From contig NZ_LR701589.1 of the NCBI RefSeq assembly GCF_902498805.1, positions 1-64,000 on the forward strand: DNA of 64,000 nucleotides. The letters are read 5' to 3'. Source of the stretch: Imperialibacter sp. EC-SDR9. Its GTDB lineage: Bacteria > Bacteroidota > Bacteroidia > Cytophagales > Cyclobacteriaceae. A model generated the notes under the pieces. That model was not told the DNA's origin. It was given only the letters and a program-made list of their open reading frames with translations, and searched no databases. Position 1 is the stretch's first letter; every line of letters begins with the position of its first letter. Shown here piece after piece: positions 25,164 through 34,166 of the stretch. Both the position numbers and the translations under genes were made by a program.

Positions 25164-26255
25164 TTAGTACGTCGGCGCATCGTCCCATTCCGACGGCTTT
25201 CTTTCCGTTCTGTAGATGGACTCCTCGCACTCCTGGCAGCCCCGTGTGTCGATATTATATAGGGGTGTTGAGCTATAAGGGAACGAAGGAATATTGTCTC
25301 GCCTGAAGTACACCGCCTTCACCTTGACAGAAGACGCTCCAAAATACCCCAGCACCTGCTCATCCGGATCGTTCACGTTGAAAAGATTTCCATTGACAGT
25401 CACAGGTGGTTTGTCGAAAACACCGCCGGCATTATTGATCAGGTCGCTGGCTGTTTTCCAAAACTTATAGGCAGATTCCGTCAATGAATATTGCTCAGCC
25501 TGCAAATAGTAAGGCTCCCGACTGTCATACTCGAACGACATCAAAGGCACTCTGCTGATCCTGCCGCCATTCACCAGGGCATCCGATCCAATATTGACAC
25601 ATCCTGCGCAAGCTTCTATTTCGAAACACTCACTACAGCAGTACCTCGCATACCAGGTAGGTGGCGATGGAAAATTTTGAACATACGTGAGACAGTAGTC
25701 AAGCTTGTTGTAATGCTTCCACTTCCACAGGTAATAGTTCTCCTCTTCTACGGGGTCGTTGGCATCCAGGTAAACATCAAATTCACCCTGCACAAATTCG
25801 CCCGTCACATCCCTGTACTCGGCGTATAGTGTGTCTATTTCAGGCGCATAGGGCATCAGCTCGGGGTATGATTGATAGGCTTTGCCGTTGGAAAGCTCAA
25901 CTCTAAGCGTGTAGAATCTACCCGCAACTCCTTGTATACCATACGCCGCAGTCACATAGGTACCTGCGTTGCCACTATAAACCAACTCCTCCTCGTTGCC
26001 TTCGCTGTCACTGATAAAAACCTTAGCGTCTCTTATCGTGTTCTCACTTTTTTTATCACCACTGGTGTACGAAGTACTGTAACTCAGCTTGATCACATAA
26101 GGCCCTGCCAGGTCTGTCACCGTTCCTTCCACGCTCAGCTTTGGGCTTTCGTTGGTCAAATCTGGACTAAATGGTGTGATGCAAGAACCCAGTAAAGTCA
26201 AGGAAAATATGTAAGCAGCTTGCAGAATACGCTTTATAGTCATTTGGTTCTTCAT
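25164..26255 (-). CDS. DUF4249 family lipoprotein, partner of TonB-dependent receptor (pair 2)
   Basis: A 363-residue lipoprotein (lipobox LLGSC, then ITPFSPDL). The ATG at 26255 lies 5 bases after the stop of the receptor gene; the TTG at 26262-26264 would overlap it. Extensive identity to the protein at 21430 (for example KLSYSTSYTSG, PEIDTLYAEYRDVTGEF, VFDKPPVTVNGNL, WDDAPTY at the end). It keeps the cysteine clusters RYCCSECFEIEACAGC and GCQECEE. It probably acts with the receptor at 26261. Confidence 0.87.
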   Translation of the reverse strand: MKNQMTIKRILQAAYIFSLTLLGSCITPFSPDLTNESPKLSVEGTVTDLAGPYVIKLSYSTSYTSGDKKSENTIRDAKVFISDSEGNEEELVYSGNAGTYVTAAYGIQGVAGRFYTLRVELSNGKAYQSYPELMPYAPEIDTLYAEYRDVTGEFVQGEFDVYLDANDPVEEENYYLWKWKHYNKLDYCLTYVQNFPSPPTWYARYCCSECFEIEACAGCVNIGSDALVNGGRISRVPLMSFEYDSREPYYLQAEQYSLTESAYKFWKTASDLINNAGGVFDKPPVTVNGNLFNVNDPDEQVLGYFGASSVKVKAVYFRRDNIPSFPYSSTPLYNIDTRGCQECEESIYRTERKPSEWDDAPTY

Positions 26256-26260
26256 GGCTA

Positions 26261-28675
26261 TCAAAAGGAGAAATTATACGTGATGGAAGGGAAAATGGTG
26301 CCAAAAATGGAGAGCTTGTAGGCGTTCGCCTGATTCACAGAGGCCTGATTATTGGGCTTAAAAAAGACTGAATAGGCATTCTTACGGGCGTAAACATTGT
26401 AAATAGAGAATGTCCAGCTGCCCTTCCACTTCGTTTGCTTGGCAGGGTCAGGCCCAACCGTCATCGCCAGGTCGAGTCTGTGATAGTCAGGTATTTTGTA
26501 CTGATTCCTGCTCACATAGTTGGGGATGAAAAGTCCGTAGACATAGTATTTGTCGTCCGGATATGTAACCGGCCGACCTGTGCTATAAGTGAAGTTGGCA
26601 GAAAAATTCACCCTGGCACTCTCCTTCCAGGTAGCAGACATATTCAAAATGTGAGGTTTGTTGAAATTGGTGGGGTAGTACTCCCCTCCACTTATTTCTT
26701 CTTCCTCAAATTCACCTTTCACCTGCTGACGTGCCTGCGAATAAGTATAGCTTAGCCAGCCAGTAAGACGGCCTAAGTTTTTCTTCGTCTGAAATTCAAC
26801 TCCATAAGCATAGCCGCTGCCGTGAAGGATGGCAGTTTCAAGCGCCTGATTGAGCAGCAACTCGGCCCCGTCCTTGTAGTCACTTACATTTTGAGTTGTT
26901 TTGTAAAACACCTCAGTTGATATCTCGTACTCATTGCTGTTAATATTCTTGAAATAGCCTACCGACAATTGATCAGCAATGATTGGTTGAGAATAAGTGT
27001 TGCTTAGCTGCCACCTATCGATAGGCAATGCCGCCGTTGTGTTCGATACCAACTGCAAATACTGTCGCATTTTGTTGTAGCCAAGCTTTATCGAACTGCT
27101 TGGGTTCAGGCTGTATTTAAAAGAAAACCTGGGCTCTGCCCCATGGTAGCTAGCCACCTTTTCACCTCTGCTGAAAAAAGTCGTATCTGTAATTGTTTTG
27201 AGTGAAAATGGCTGGGTTGGGTCGTAAGAGTACACGTTTCTCTCACCCATGTTTTGGAAGTACGAATACCTAAGCCCAAGCATCAAAGTAATTTTGTCAT
27301 TAAACACGATTTCATCACTTACGAAGCCCGCCAGCTCCAGTCCGTTTTCCTGCTGTAGCAGCAACTCATTGACACTCGACTGGTCGCTGTTAGGGTCAAG
27401 ATGACCCGGGTCAATTATGTACTTGGTGGCAGCCGCTCCAAACATCACCGAATGTCCGCCGGAGCTAAACCAACTAAAGTCTGATTTGAGCTTGCGGTAC
27501 TTTACAGCCGAGGTAAGGTCGAATCCGTTGGTAGGTTCGGGGCTCGATATGATCGCATTGTAGTCGCTGTACACCCCAACGATATTGGCAATGAAGTTGT
27601 CCGTAAAGGCATGGTCCCAGCGAACGGTGGCGTTGGCTGTTTCCCATGCAAATTGAGAAGACGAAGCGTTTATTTCCACGGCCGACAGGGAATCGGACGC
27701 CAGCTTGAATCCGTCGTGGGCCCTGTAGAACGACACCTGTAGTTTGTTGTTGTTATTCAGCTTGTACAACAGCTTGCCCGTAACATCATAAAAATTGGCC
27801 CTGGTGTCCTGAATAGATTTGTTGGGTGAGATTTTGAGCAGGTAATCAGAAAATGAAGCTCTTCCACCTATCAGGAAGCTGAGCTTTTCGTTCTTGCCAA
27901 TAGGCCCCTCCAGCATCAAACGGTTGGAAATAAGTCCTACGCCACCTGCCAACTTGAGCCTTTCCGTTTCCGGATTTCTTATTTTGATATCAAGCACCGA
28001 CGACACCCGGCTTCCGTACTGCGCAGGAATGGCCCCACGGTAAAAAGTAACGTCTCGCACCATGTCCGGATTAAAAACAGAAAACAAGCCCATCAGGTGG
28101 GAGCTATTGAAGACCGGCGCATCATCCAGCAAAATCAGGTTTTGGTCAATATTACCCCCTCGCACATTCAGCCCTGTGGTGCCTTCACCCACCGAACTCA
28201 CTCCGGGCAACATCAGCAAGCTCTTCATTACATCCACTTCTCCCATGAACGATGGCATTTTTTCGATGGTCTTCATCGACATTTTGCTTACTCCTATTTC
28301 TGAGCTGGAAATATTGTGATCCTCGGCCTGTCCGCTTACACTCACCTCTTGCAAAAGCTGCGACGACTCCTCCAGGTTCATGTTAATAATAACTGCCCTG
28401 TTGAGTGCAATATTCCTTTTCTTCGATTCGAAGCCCACATAGGTGAATTCCACCGAGTGAACCCCCTGAGGAAGAAACATGGCAAAGTAACCTGTGGAGT
28501 CTGTCATGACCCCGGTAGACAAGTTGGTTATGTACACATTGGCCCCTTCAATGGGTTCCCCTGTGACACTGTTTTTAACGTAGCCTTTTAATTGAAAATT
28601 CTGTGCCGAGACGTCTGAAAAAGCACAAAAGAGCAGAATAAAAAGAGCCGTGAGAGCCCTTAAAAAGTATCTCAT
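26261..28675 (-). CDS. TonB-dependent receptor with carboxypeptidase-like N-terminal domain (pair 2)
   Basis: An 804-residue receptor with signal peptide (ends near DVSAQ), CarboxypepD_reg-like domain (LKGYVKNSVTGEPIEGANVYI), plug (MPSFMGEVDVMKSLLMLPGV, NVRGGNIDQNLILLDDAPVF) and barrel ending SITYNFSF. Long stretches are nearly identical to the receptor at 22560, with most changes in the barrel loops. It is the first gene of the four-gene minus-strand run 28675 to 21430. The two receptors may bind related but not identical ligands. Confidence 0.9.
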   Translation of the reverse strand: MRYFLRALTALFILLFCAFSDVSAQNFQLKGYVKNSVTGEPIEGANVYITNLSTGVMTDSTGYFAMFLPQGVHSVEFTYVGFESKKRNIALNRAVIINMNLEESSQLLQEVSVSGQAEDHNISSSEIGVSKMSMKTIEKMPSFMGEVDVMKSLLMLPGVSSVGEGTTGLNVRGGNIDQNLILLDDAPVFNSSHLMGLFSVFNPDMVRDVTFYRGAIPAQYGSRVSSVLDIKIRNPETERLKLAGGVGLISNRLMLEGPIGKNEKLSFLIGGRASFSDYLLKISPNKSIQDTRANFYDVTGKLLYKLNNNNKLQVSFYRAHDGFKLASDSLSAVEINASSSQFAWETANATVRWDHAFTDNFIANIVGVYSDYNAIISSPEPTNGFDLTSAVKYRKLKSDFSWFSSGGHSVMFGAAATKYIIDPGHLDPNSDQSSVNELLLQQENGLELAGFVSDEIVFNDKITLMLGLRYSYFQNMGERNVYSYDPTQPFSLKTITDTTFFSRGEKVASYHGAEPRFSFKYSLNPSSSIKLGYNKMRQYLQLVSNTTAALPIDRWQLSNTYSQPIIADQLSVGYFKNINSNEYEISTEVFYKTTQNVSDYKDGAELLLNQALETAILHGSGYAYGVEFQTKKNLGRLTGWLSYTYSQARQQVKGEFEEEEISGGEYYPTNFNKPHILNMSATWKESARVNFSANFTYSTGRPVTYPDDKYYVYGLFIPNYVSRNQYKIPDYHRLDLAMTVGPDPAKQTKWKGSWTFSIYNVYARKNAYSVFFKPNNQASVNQANAYKLSIFGTIFPSITYNFSF

Positions 28676-28870
28676 TTAGTTTTCGATGTAGTAAAATCCT
28701 GAGGTAAAAATCTAATAACAGCTAAAGGTGTCGAGACCCCGAAAGTAGCGATTAATTTTTTCTCAAAAAAAATGTAGTTACCATTCCTTGGTGACAATAT
28801 TTTAGCAAAACACCATCACCAAAAACATTATACCGATCATCCTGTTATATGATTTGTAAATCACAAAAGT

Positions 28871-29044
28871 ATGGCATTCGGATTCTTTAGAAAGAAAAGT
28901 GAAAAAGAAAAACTGATCGAAAAGCACAGAAAGCTGCTTGAAGAGTCGTTTAAACTCAGCAGTATAAACCGCCGAAAATCGGACGAAAAAGTTGCTGAGG
29001 CCGAAGCTCTGATGCGTAAAATAGAAAACTTGCCCGAAAAGTAG
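28871..29044 (+). CDS. Lacal_2735 family small protein
   Basis: A 57-residue protein, MAFGFFRKKSEKEKLIEKHR and onward, with the family pattern: a short FGFFRKKSEKEKL start, a basic helix KLLEESFKLSSINRRKSDEK, and a second helix AEAEALMRKIENL. This matches the short Bacteroidota Lacal_2735 family, function unknown. It is probably a soluble two-helix protein. Its stop is one base from the stop of the convergent DUF6340 gene, and it is divergent from the receptor at 26261. Confidence 0.85.
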   Translation: MAFGFFRKKSEKEKLIEKHRKLLEESFKLSSINRRKSDEKVAEAEALMRKIENLPEK

Positions 29045-29045
29045 A

Positions 29046-30113
29046 TCAGTCCCTGACCCCCTGCTGCTGCAACAGCTGATCGTTGTATATCCTCTGGTTC
29101 AGGGTACTATTGTATCCACGGCCCTTCTTGTTCTCGTATTTAGTGTAAGACCTTGACGCCCATTCTTTGGCGCTATCAAAATCTCCCAGCACTTCGTAGG
29201 CCACGGCAATATTATAGGCCAGCTTGCCTCCTTCTTTTCGCTTAATACTCTGGCTAAGCCTCCCTCTCCAGGTGTCAATGGCGTTTTGCCATTGTCCCAC
29301 CTGCGCCTCTCTCGCACCTTGCCTTACTTCAGGTGTCTTCTTCGACTTAGCGTAATAAAACCGACTCAATTGCACCGGCATCGGTGCAATTTTGTAGGCA
29401 TAGGTAGAACCAGCCGTGCGACTAACCTGCCTGGTGGCTTCCGTCTTTTGAATTAACTGCGACATGGCGTCTTTGACATTGGCACCAGTAGCACTCCAAT
29501 TATTGGAAGGATTAAAGAGCTGCTGATCTGCAATGGTCTTTTCAAGGGGATCGTAAAGTCGAAAACCAATCTTTGCATTGCCCACGCCCTCGGCATAATA
29601 CTCGACTACCTTCTCCATTACTTTTTTTCCGTCTTTCTCAACCTCTCGTTCCACATCACGTTTCCCGTTGGTAACGATGAAGTCGGTATCAAAAATTTCA
29701 ACGGCGATCACAGCATCTGCACCATAGCTCCGACAAAGACGTTCGATCACTCCCCATGAAATCGGATCGGGAAATGCGCCTGTCATGCTGTTGCCCTTCA
29801 GCGTTTCGCTGGCTCGTTTCAACTGGAACCTGGGACTCGCCATAAGCTGCTGCTGAAAGGCATTCATCGCTTCTTGAAGGCCCGCCCTATCCTCGCCTGG
29901 CATTTCACCTGTGAGTATTCCCTCCACTATCCCAAGCCCTTTCTTTTCAAACTCAGTCCTGTCGACCAATAAAATTGTGTTGACATGAGACGGAAAGGTA
30001 ATCTCCGCAGGCCTCAACGTATTGATATATACCGATTTGGTACAAGAGCTGGCAGCCAGGCCTATAGGCAACAGAACCGCTAAAAGCCTCAGGGTGTGAT
30101 TAGTTAGTCTCAT
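29046..30113 (-). CDS. DUF6340 family lipoprotein
   Basis: From the ATG at 30113, 355 residues with a lipobox (LAASSC about residue 24) and then YINTLRPAEITFPSHVNTILLVDRTE, the pattern I associate with DUF6340. A C-terminal helical, TPR-like part (QWQNAIDTWRGRLS, GGKLAYNIAVAYEVLGDFDSAKEWASRSY) follows. Function is unknown; it is probably an envelope lipoprotein. The frame extends to 30155, but the signal peptide supports the inner ATG. Confidence 0.82.
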   Translation of the reverse strand: MRLTNHTLRLLAVLLPIGLAASSCTKSVYINTLRPAEITFPSHVNTILLVDRTEFEKKGLGIVEGILTGEMPGEDRAGLQEAMNAFQQQLMASPRFQLKRASETLKGNSMTGAFPDPISWGVIERLCRSYGADAVIAVEIFDTDFIVTNGKRDVEREVEKDGKKVMEKVVEYYAEGVGNAKIGFRLYDPLEKTIADQQLFNPSNNWSATGANVKDAMSQLIQKTEATRQVSRTAGSTYAYKIAPMPVQLSRFYYAKSKKTPEVRQGAREAQVGQWQNAIDTWRGRLSQSIKRKEGGKLAYNIAVAYEVLGDFDSAKEWASRSYTKYENKKGRGYNSTLNQRIYNDQLLQQQGVRD

Positions 30114-30152
30114 AATATTCAAGTCTAAAGAAACGCTTATCAATAAAGATAC

Positions 30153-30160
30153 CAAAAATA
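30153..30160 (-). promoter_or_regulatory. Candidate -7 box of the DUF6340 gene
   Basis: On the minus strand TATTTTTG at 30160-30153 fits TAnnTTTG; the nearest TTG with a usable position lies 25 bases upstream, slightly too far. The 40-base distance to the ATG is suitable. Confidence 0.35.
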
Positions 30161-30179
30161 CTACATTCCCAAATTGACG

Positions 30180-31037
30180 CTAAGGCAAAGCATTCAGGTA
30201 ATTGATACCTTTGACTATTTCCTGTGGATGCGACCAGGGGATAAAGTGATTGACCCCTCTTAGCAGTTGAATGTGAATGAGGCTATCGGGCATAAATTTT
30301 CCGGGGTAATAGGCATTTCCCATTGGCACAAGCGTGTCCTGATCACCCTGAAGCATATAAACAGGCGTGTGTAAACTCCTCCAGCCATCTGTCATCATCT
30401 CCAGCTCTTCCTTAAGGTCGATAATTTCATCATTGGATACCGCCAGACTTATGGGCGTGAAAGTGCGAATAACGAAGTTGCGCAGCAGCGGCCTGAACCA
30501 CTCATCAGGTTCCAGCGCCGGGTCAATCGAAGGAGCCACAAACAACAACCCCCTTACATTGTCAGGGTAATCCATCGCCATTTGGGCAATGACCGGGCCA
30601 CCCAGTGAATGGCCAACCAGAATAGCCTTCTTGTCAGGGTATCTCTTCAGTATCTGATACAAAAACTGGCTTTGCTTTTTTAAGGAGGGCTCAGCTCTGC
30701 CAAAATTAGAGTGCCCAAACCCCGGCCTGTCGGGCGCAATAATGTGAAAGTTGGCAATAAGAACCGAATCCTTCAGAAAGTCGGCAAAGGCACTCCAGGA
30801 ACCGGGAGAGCCATGAACAAACATTACCAATGGCTTCGTTTTGTCGCCTGCTTCAGCGTAGTTAACTGTTCTGTCGTCGAAAGAGAACGACACCAGTTCA
30901 GGCTTTTGAGAACCTTCGTAATAGTCATCCATTGACTTGGAAGACATACGAAATTCCATACACCCGCCAATAAAATGGGAGACAAGGGCACAGACAACAA
31001 TCACAAAAAATACCTTCAGAAGAGTTTTCAAAACCAC
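30180..31037 (-). CDS. Alpha/beta hydrolase with N-terminal membrane anchor
   Basis: A 285-residue hydrolase beginning with a hydrophobic segment (LLKVFFVIVVCALVSHFIGGC) that may be a membrane anchor or lipoprotein signal. Catalytic residues are readable: oxyanion motif FVHGSPGS, nucleophile elbow VGHSLGGPV (about residue 143), acid in GDQDTLVP and histidine in VNHFIPW. The substrate is unknown. The start is a GTG at 31037, 21 bases after the type III glutamine synthetase stop, so it may be read through from that gene. Confidence 0.85.
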   Translation of the reverse strand: MVLKTLLKVFFVIVVCALVSHFIGGCMEFRMSSKSMDDYYEGSQKPELVSFSFDDRTVNYAEAGDKTKPLVMFVHGSPGSWSAFADFLKDSVLIANFHIIAPDRPGFGHSNFGRAEPSLKKQSQFLYQILKRYPDKKAILVGHSLGGPVIAQMAMDYPDNVRGLLFVAPSIDPALEPDEWFRPLLRNFVIRTFTPISLAVSNDEIIDLKEELEMMTDGWRSLHTPVYMLQGDQDTLVPMGNAYYPGKFMPDSLIHIQLLRGVNHFIPWSHPQEIVKGINYLNALP

Positions 31038-31058
31038 ATGGTGTATGAGGCTCCTAAC

Positions 31059-33218
31059 CTATTTCAGAAACAAAAGTTCCCTGTATTTAACGAGTGGCCA
31101 GTCCTCGTCATCAACAAACAACTCAAGCTTATCAACCGAGTACCTGATCTTATCAAAATATTTGTGCCTGATGTCATCACAATAGGCAATAGCCCGCTTC
31201 CTTGAATCCTCAACCTTATTGATCTTCTTCCTTTCTTCAATCATCTCATTCACATTTTTACGCAGAGCAGAAATGTGTTGGCTGATTTCTTCTATATAGC
31301 TGATGATCTCTTTGTTATCCACCCCAAGCTCCTTCAAGCCTTTTGCATTCTGAATGAGCTTATTCTGATAAGCAATGGCCGTTGGAATGATATGGTTCAG
31401 AGCCAGGTCTCCCATAACCCTAGAGTCAATCTGGGCCTTTTTGATATAGTTCTCAATCATGATTTCATGACGGGCTTTCACCTCCTTTTCATTCAATATT
31501 TTATTGGAGCTGAATAGCTGAGTGGACTTGTCAGAAAGGTAAAAATCCAATGCCCTGGGTGTGTCTCTCACATTGGAAAGACCTCGCTTTTCAGCCTCTT
31601 TCACCCAGCTATCTGAATAACCATCGCCCTCAAACCTAATCGATTTCGATTCCTTGATATATTTTCGGAGGATCTCGATAATCGCCAGCCTGCGGTCTTT
31701 ACCCTTGTTGGTCAGCTTGGTTACTTCCGAATAGAACTTGTTGAGCTGGTCGGCCACAATGAGGTTAAGCACCATCATAGGGTTCGACACATTCGACTCG
31801 CTGCCTACTGCCCTGAACTCAAACTTATTGCCGGTGAAAGCAAATGGCGAGGTTCTGTTTCTGTCGGTATTGTCCATGATGATTTCAGGTATCTGATCGA
31901 TCCCGAGTTTCATATAAAGATTATCACCCTTTTCAATTTTCACATTCCCGTTTTTCTCCAGCTCGTCCAGCACATTACTCAGTGTTTGCCCAATGAAAAC
32001 TGAAATAATGGCTGGGGGCGCCTCATTAGCCCCTAACCGAAAGTCGTTACCAAATGAAGCAATGCTGGCCCTGAGCAAATCAGCATGCTCGTACACCGCT
32101 TTGATGGACACCACGAAGAAGGTCAGAAAAAGCAGGTTCTCCCTGGCACTGCTGGTGGGCTGAAGCAGGTTCACGCCAGTGTCGGTCATGAGCGACCAGT
32201 TGTTGTGCTTGCCGTTTCCGTTCACACCGGCGAAGGGCTTTTCGTGCAGCAACACTTTTAGGTCGTGCTTGAAAGCCACCCTGTCCATGATGTCCCTCAA
32301 CAGCTGGTTGTGGTCGGTAGCCACGTTAGCCTCCTCGAACATCGGAGCTGCCTCAAACTGAGAAGGAGCCACCTCGTTGTGCCTGGTGCGAATGGGGATG
32401 CCTAACTTGTGAGCCTCTACCTCAAACTCTTTCATGAACTCCTGCACCCTTGTGGGGATGGTGCCAAAGTAATGGTCGTCCAGCTGCTGACCACGAGCCG
32501 GATTGTGCCCAAACACTGTTCGGCCACACATCACCAGGTCGGGGCGAGCATTGTACAGCGCTCTGTCCACGACGAAATACTCCTGCTCCCAGCCAAGTGT
32601 GGGCGTTACGTTAGCCACTGCCCTGTCGAACAACCGGCAAACTTTGGTGGAGGCTCTGTCAATGGCTTCAATGGCTTTCAGCAGCGGTGCCTTATAGTCA
32701 AGTGCCTCCCCGGTAAACGATACAAATATCGTAGGTATGCACAGCGTAGTGTCCCAAATAAAAATGGGGGAGCTAGGATCCCAGGCAGTGTAGCCTCTTG
32801 CCTCAAACGTGCTTCTTATCCCCCCACTTGGAAAGGAGGATGCGTCTGGCTCCTGCTGAACAAGGGCGCTTCCTTTGAATTCTTCTATACCTTTGGTGGA
32901 ATCGAAAAAAGTATCATGTTTTTCGGCAGTGGCGCCCGTTAATGGTTGAAACCAGTGGGTGTAGTGTGTCACGCCCCTGTTCATGGCCCAGGTTTTTACG
33001 GCCGCAGCCACTGCGTCAGCCGTTTCTTTATCTACCCGCTTTCCATGCCCTACATGCACTACTTTCTCAAAAATCTCCGGCGCAAGAGCACTTCGCATTT
33101 GAGGTCTTCCAAAAGCATTCTGGCCGAAGTAATCGGATATCTTTAACGAAGGAAGCTTGAACTCTACCTTCTTTCTCATGCTAAGGGCCTCCAGTGCCTT
33201 AAACCTCAGTCTTGCCAT
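31059..33218 (-). CDS. glnN: Glutamine synthetase type III
   Basis: A 719-residue GSIII, the large form typical of Bacteroidota and cyanobacteria. The start MARLRFKALEAL is characteristic. The N-terminal domain contains FGQNAFGRPQMR and the family block THYTHWFQPLTGATAEKHD. The catalytic part includes GWEQEYFVVD, RHNEVAPSQFE, ATDHNQLL and GVNGNGKHNNWSL. It makes glutamine from glutamate, ammonia and ATP in the cytoplasm. It shares the window with a second, type II enzyme at 37354 and an Amt transporter at 35328. Divergent from rsmE. Confidence 0.95.
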   Translation of the reverse strand: MARLRFKALEALSMRKKVEFKLPSLKISDYFGQNAFGRPQMRSALAPEIFEKVVHVGHGKRVDKETADAVAAAVKTWAMNRGVTHYTHWFQPLTGATAEKHDTFFDSTKGIEEFKGSALVQQEPDASSFPSGGIRSTFEARGYTAWDPSSPIFIWDTTLCIPTIFVSFTGEALDYKAPLLKAIEAIDRASTKVCRLFDRAVANVTPTLGWEQEYFVVDRALYNARPDLVMCGRTVFGHNPARGQQLDDHYFGTIPTRVQEFMKEFEVEAHKLGIPIRTRHNEVAPSQFEAAPMFEEANVATDHNQLLRDIMDRVAFKHDLKVLLHEKPFAGVNGNGKHNNWSLMTDTGVNLLQPTSSARENLLFLTFFVVSIKAVYEHADLLRASIASFGNDFRLGANEAPPAIISVFIGQTLSNVLDELEKNGNVKIEKGDNLYMKLGIDQIPEIIMDNTDRNRTSPFAFTGNKFEFRAVGSESNVSNPMMVLNLIVADQLNKFYSEVTKLTNKGKDRRLAIIEILRKYIKESKSIRFEGDGYSDSWVKEAEKRGLSNVRDTPRALDFYLSDKSTQLFSSNKILNEKEVKARHEIMIENYIKKAQIDSRVMGDLALNHIIPTAIAYQNKLIQNAKGLKELGVDNKEIISYIEEISQHISALRKNVNEMIEERKKINKVEDSRKRAIAYCDDIRHKYFDKIRYSVDKLELFVDDEDWPLVKYRELLFLK

Positions 33219-33390
33219 TTTTAAGTGATATTTTAGTATTAAAAAAACCTGTACGAGCGCCCATTTCTGCCAACTTCGAAATTAATCATTTTTTGATCCT
33301 GATAAACGTTTTAGTCAAATTACACCGGCCGCACTGAATTCTTTGATGCTTAATTGCAGGCAATGTATTTTGCATTCCCAAGATAACGCT

Positions 33391-34107
33391 ATGCACATTT
33401 TCTATCACCCTCAAAAATCCTCAGTGAATGATGTCGTTACACTCGATAAGGAAGAGTCGCAACACTGCCTGAAAGTACTAAGGCACAAAAAAAGTGACCA
33501 GGTTTATTTCACCAACGGAATGGGTGAACGTTATTTATGCAGAATTGTGGGTGACCAACCAGGAGCGGCTCAGCTGGAGGTGCTCAGTATTGAAAGCTTT
33601 ACGAGGCCCTTTCACATTCACATTGCCATAGCACCAACCAAACAGCCCGACAGAATTGAATGGTTTCTGGAAAAAGTGTGCGAGTTGGGCGTGGACGAAA
33701 TCACCTTCCTAGAATGCGAACATTCAGTACGAACCAAACTGAAGCTGGAGAGAGCAGAGAAAATCACCATCAGCGCTTTGAAGCAATCCAAGAACTTCAT
33801 CAAAGCAAAACTGAATGGTTTGGTTAAACTGGATGAATTGATACAAACATCGCAAGAGGGCAGGCAAAACTTTGTAGCTATTGCCAACCAGCCCATAGAA
33901 AACTATCTGATAGCAAAAGTGAAGAAGCATACCTCCTACCTGATACTGATCGGCCCCGAGGGAGATTTCTCAGCGGCCGAAATAGACCAGGCTATTTCCA
34001 GGGGATTTTTGCCCGTAAGCCTGGGAGAGTCGGTACTGAGAACTGAAACAGCCGGCATTGTGGCATGTCACTTATTGCATGTTGCCAACCAAATACCAAC
34101 GCCTTAA
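33391..34107 (+). CDS. rsmE: 16S rRNA (uracil(1498)-N(3))-methyltransferase RsmE
   Basis: The ATG at 33391 gives 238 residues, beginning MHIFYHPQK as in Bacteroidota RsmE. The N-terminal PUA-like part (SQHCLKVLRHKKSDQVYFTNG) is followed by a SPOUT/trefoil-knot methyltransferase domain with LILIGPEGDFSAAEI and LGESVLRTETAGI, the AdoMet-binding knot. It methylates U1498 of 16S rRNA. The frame is open from 33343, but the alignment favours the inner ATG. Confidence 0.93.
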   Translation: MHIFYHPQKSSVNDVVTLDKEESQHCLKVLRHKKSDQVYFTNGMGERYLCRIVGDQPGAAQLEVLSIESFTRPFHIHIAIAPTKQPDRIEWFLEKVCELGVDEITFLECEHSVRTKLKLERAEKITISALKQSKNFIKAKLNGLVKLDELIQTSQEGRQNFVAIANQPIENYLIAKVKKHTSYLILIGPEGDFSAAEIDQAISRGFLPVSLGESVLRTETAGIVACHLLHVANQIPTP

Positions 34108-34113
34108 AACGAT

Positions 34114-34143
34114 GAAAGCCCGCTTTCACGGGCTTTCTTTTAT
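34114..34143. terminator. Bidirectional terminator between rsmE and the porin gene
   Basis: A perfect 9-base stem GAAAGCCCG (34114-34122) and CGGGCTTTC (34129-34137) with a 6-base loop is followed by TTTTATT. It serves rsmE and possibly the convergent porin. Confidence 0.88.
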
Positions 34144-34166
34144 TCTTCAATTATCTCGCTTGCAGC

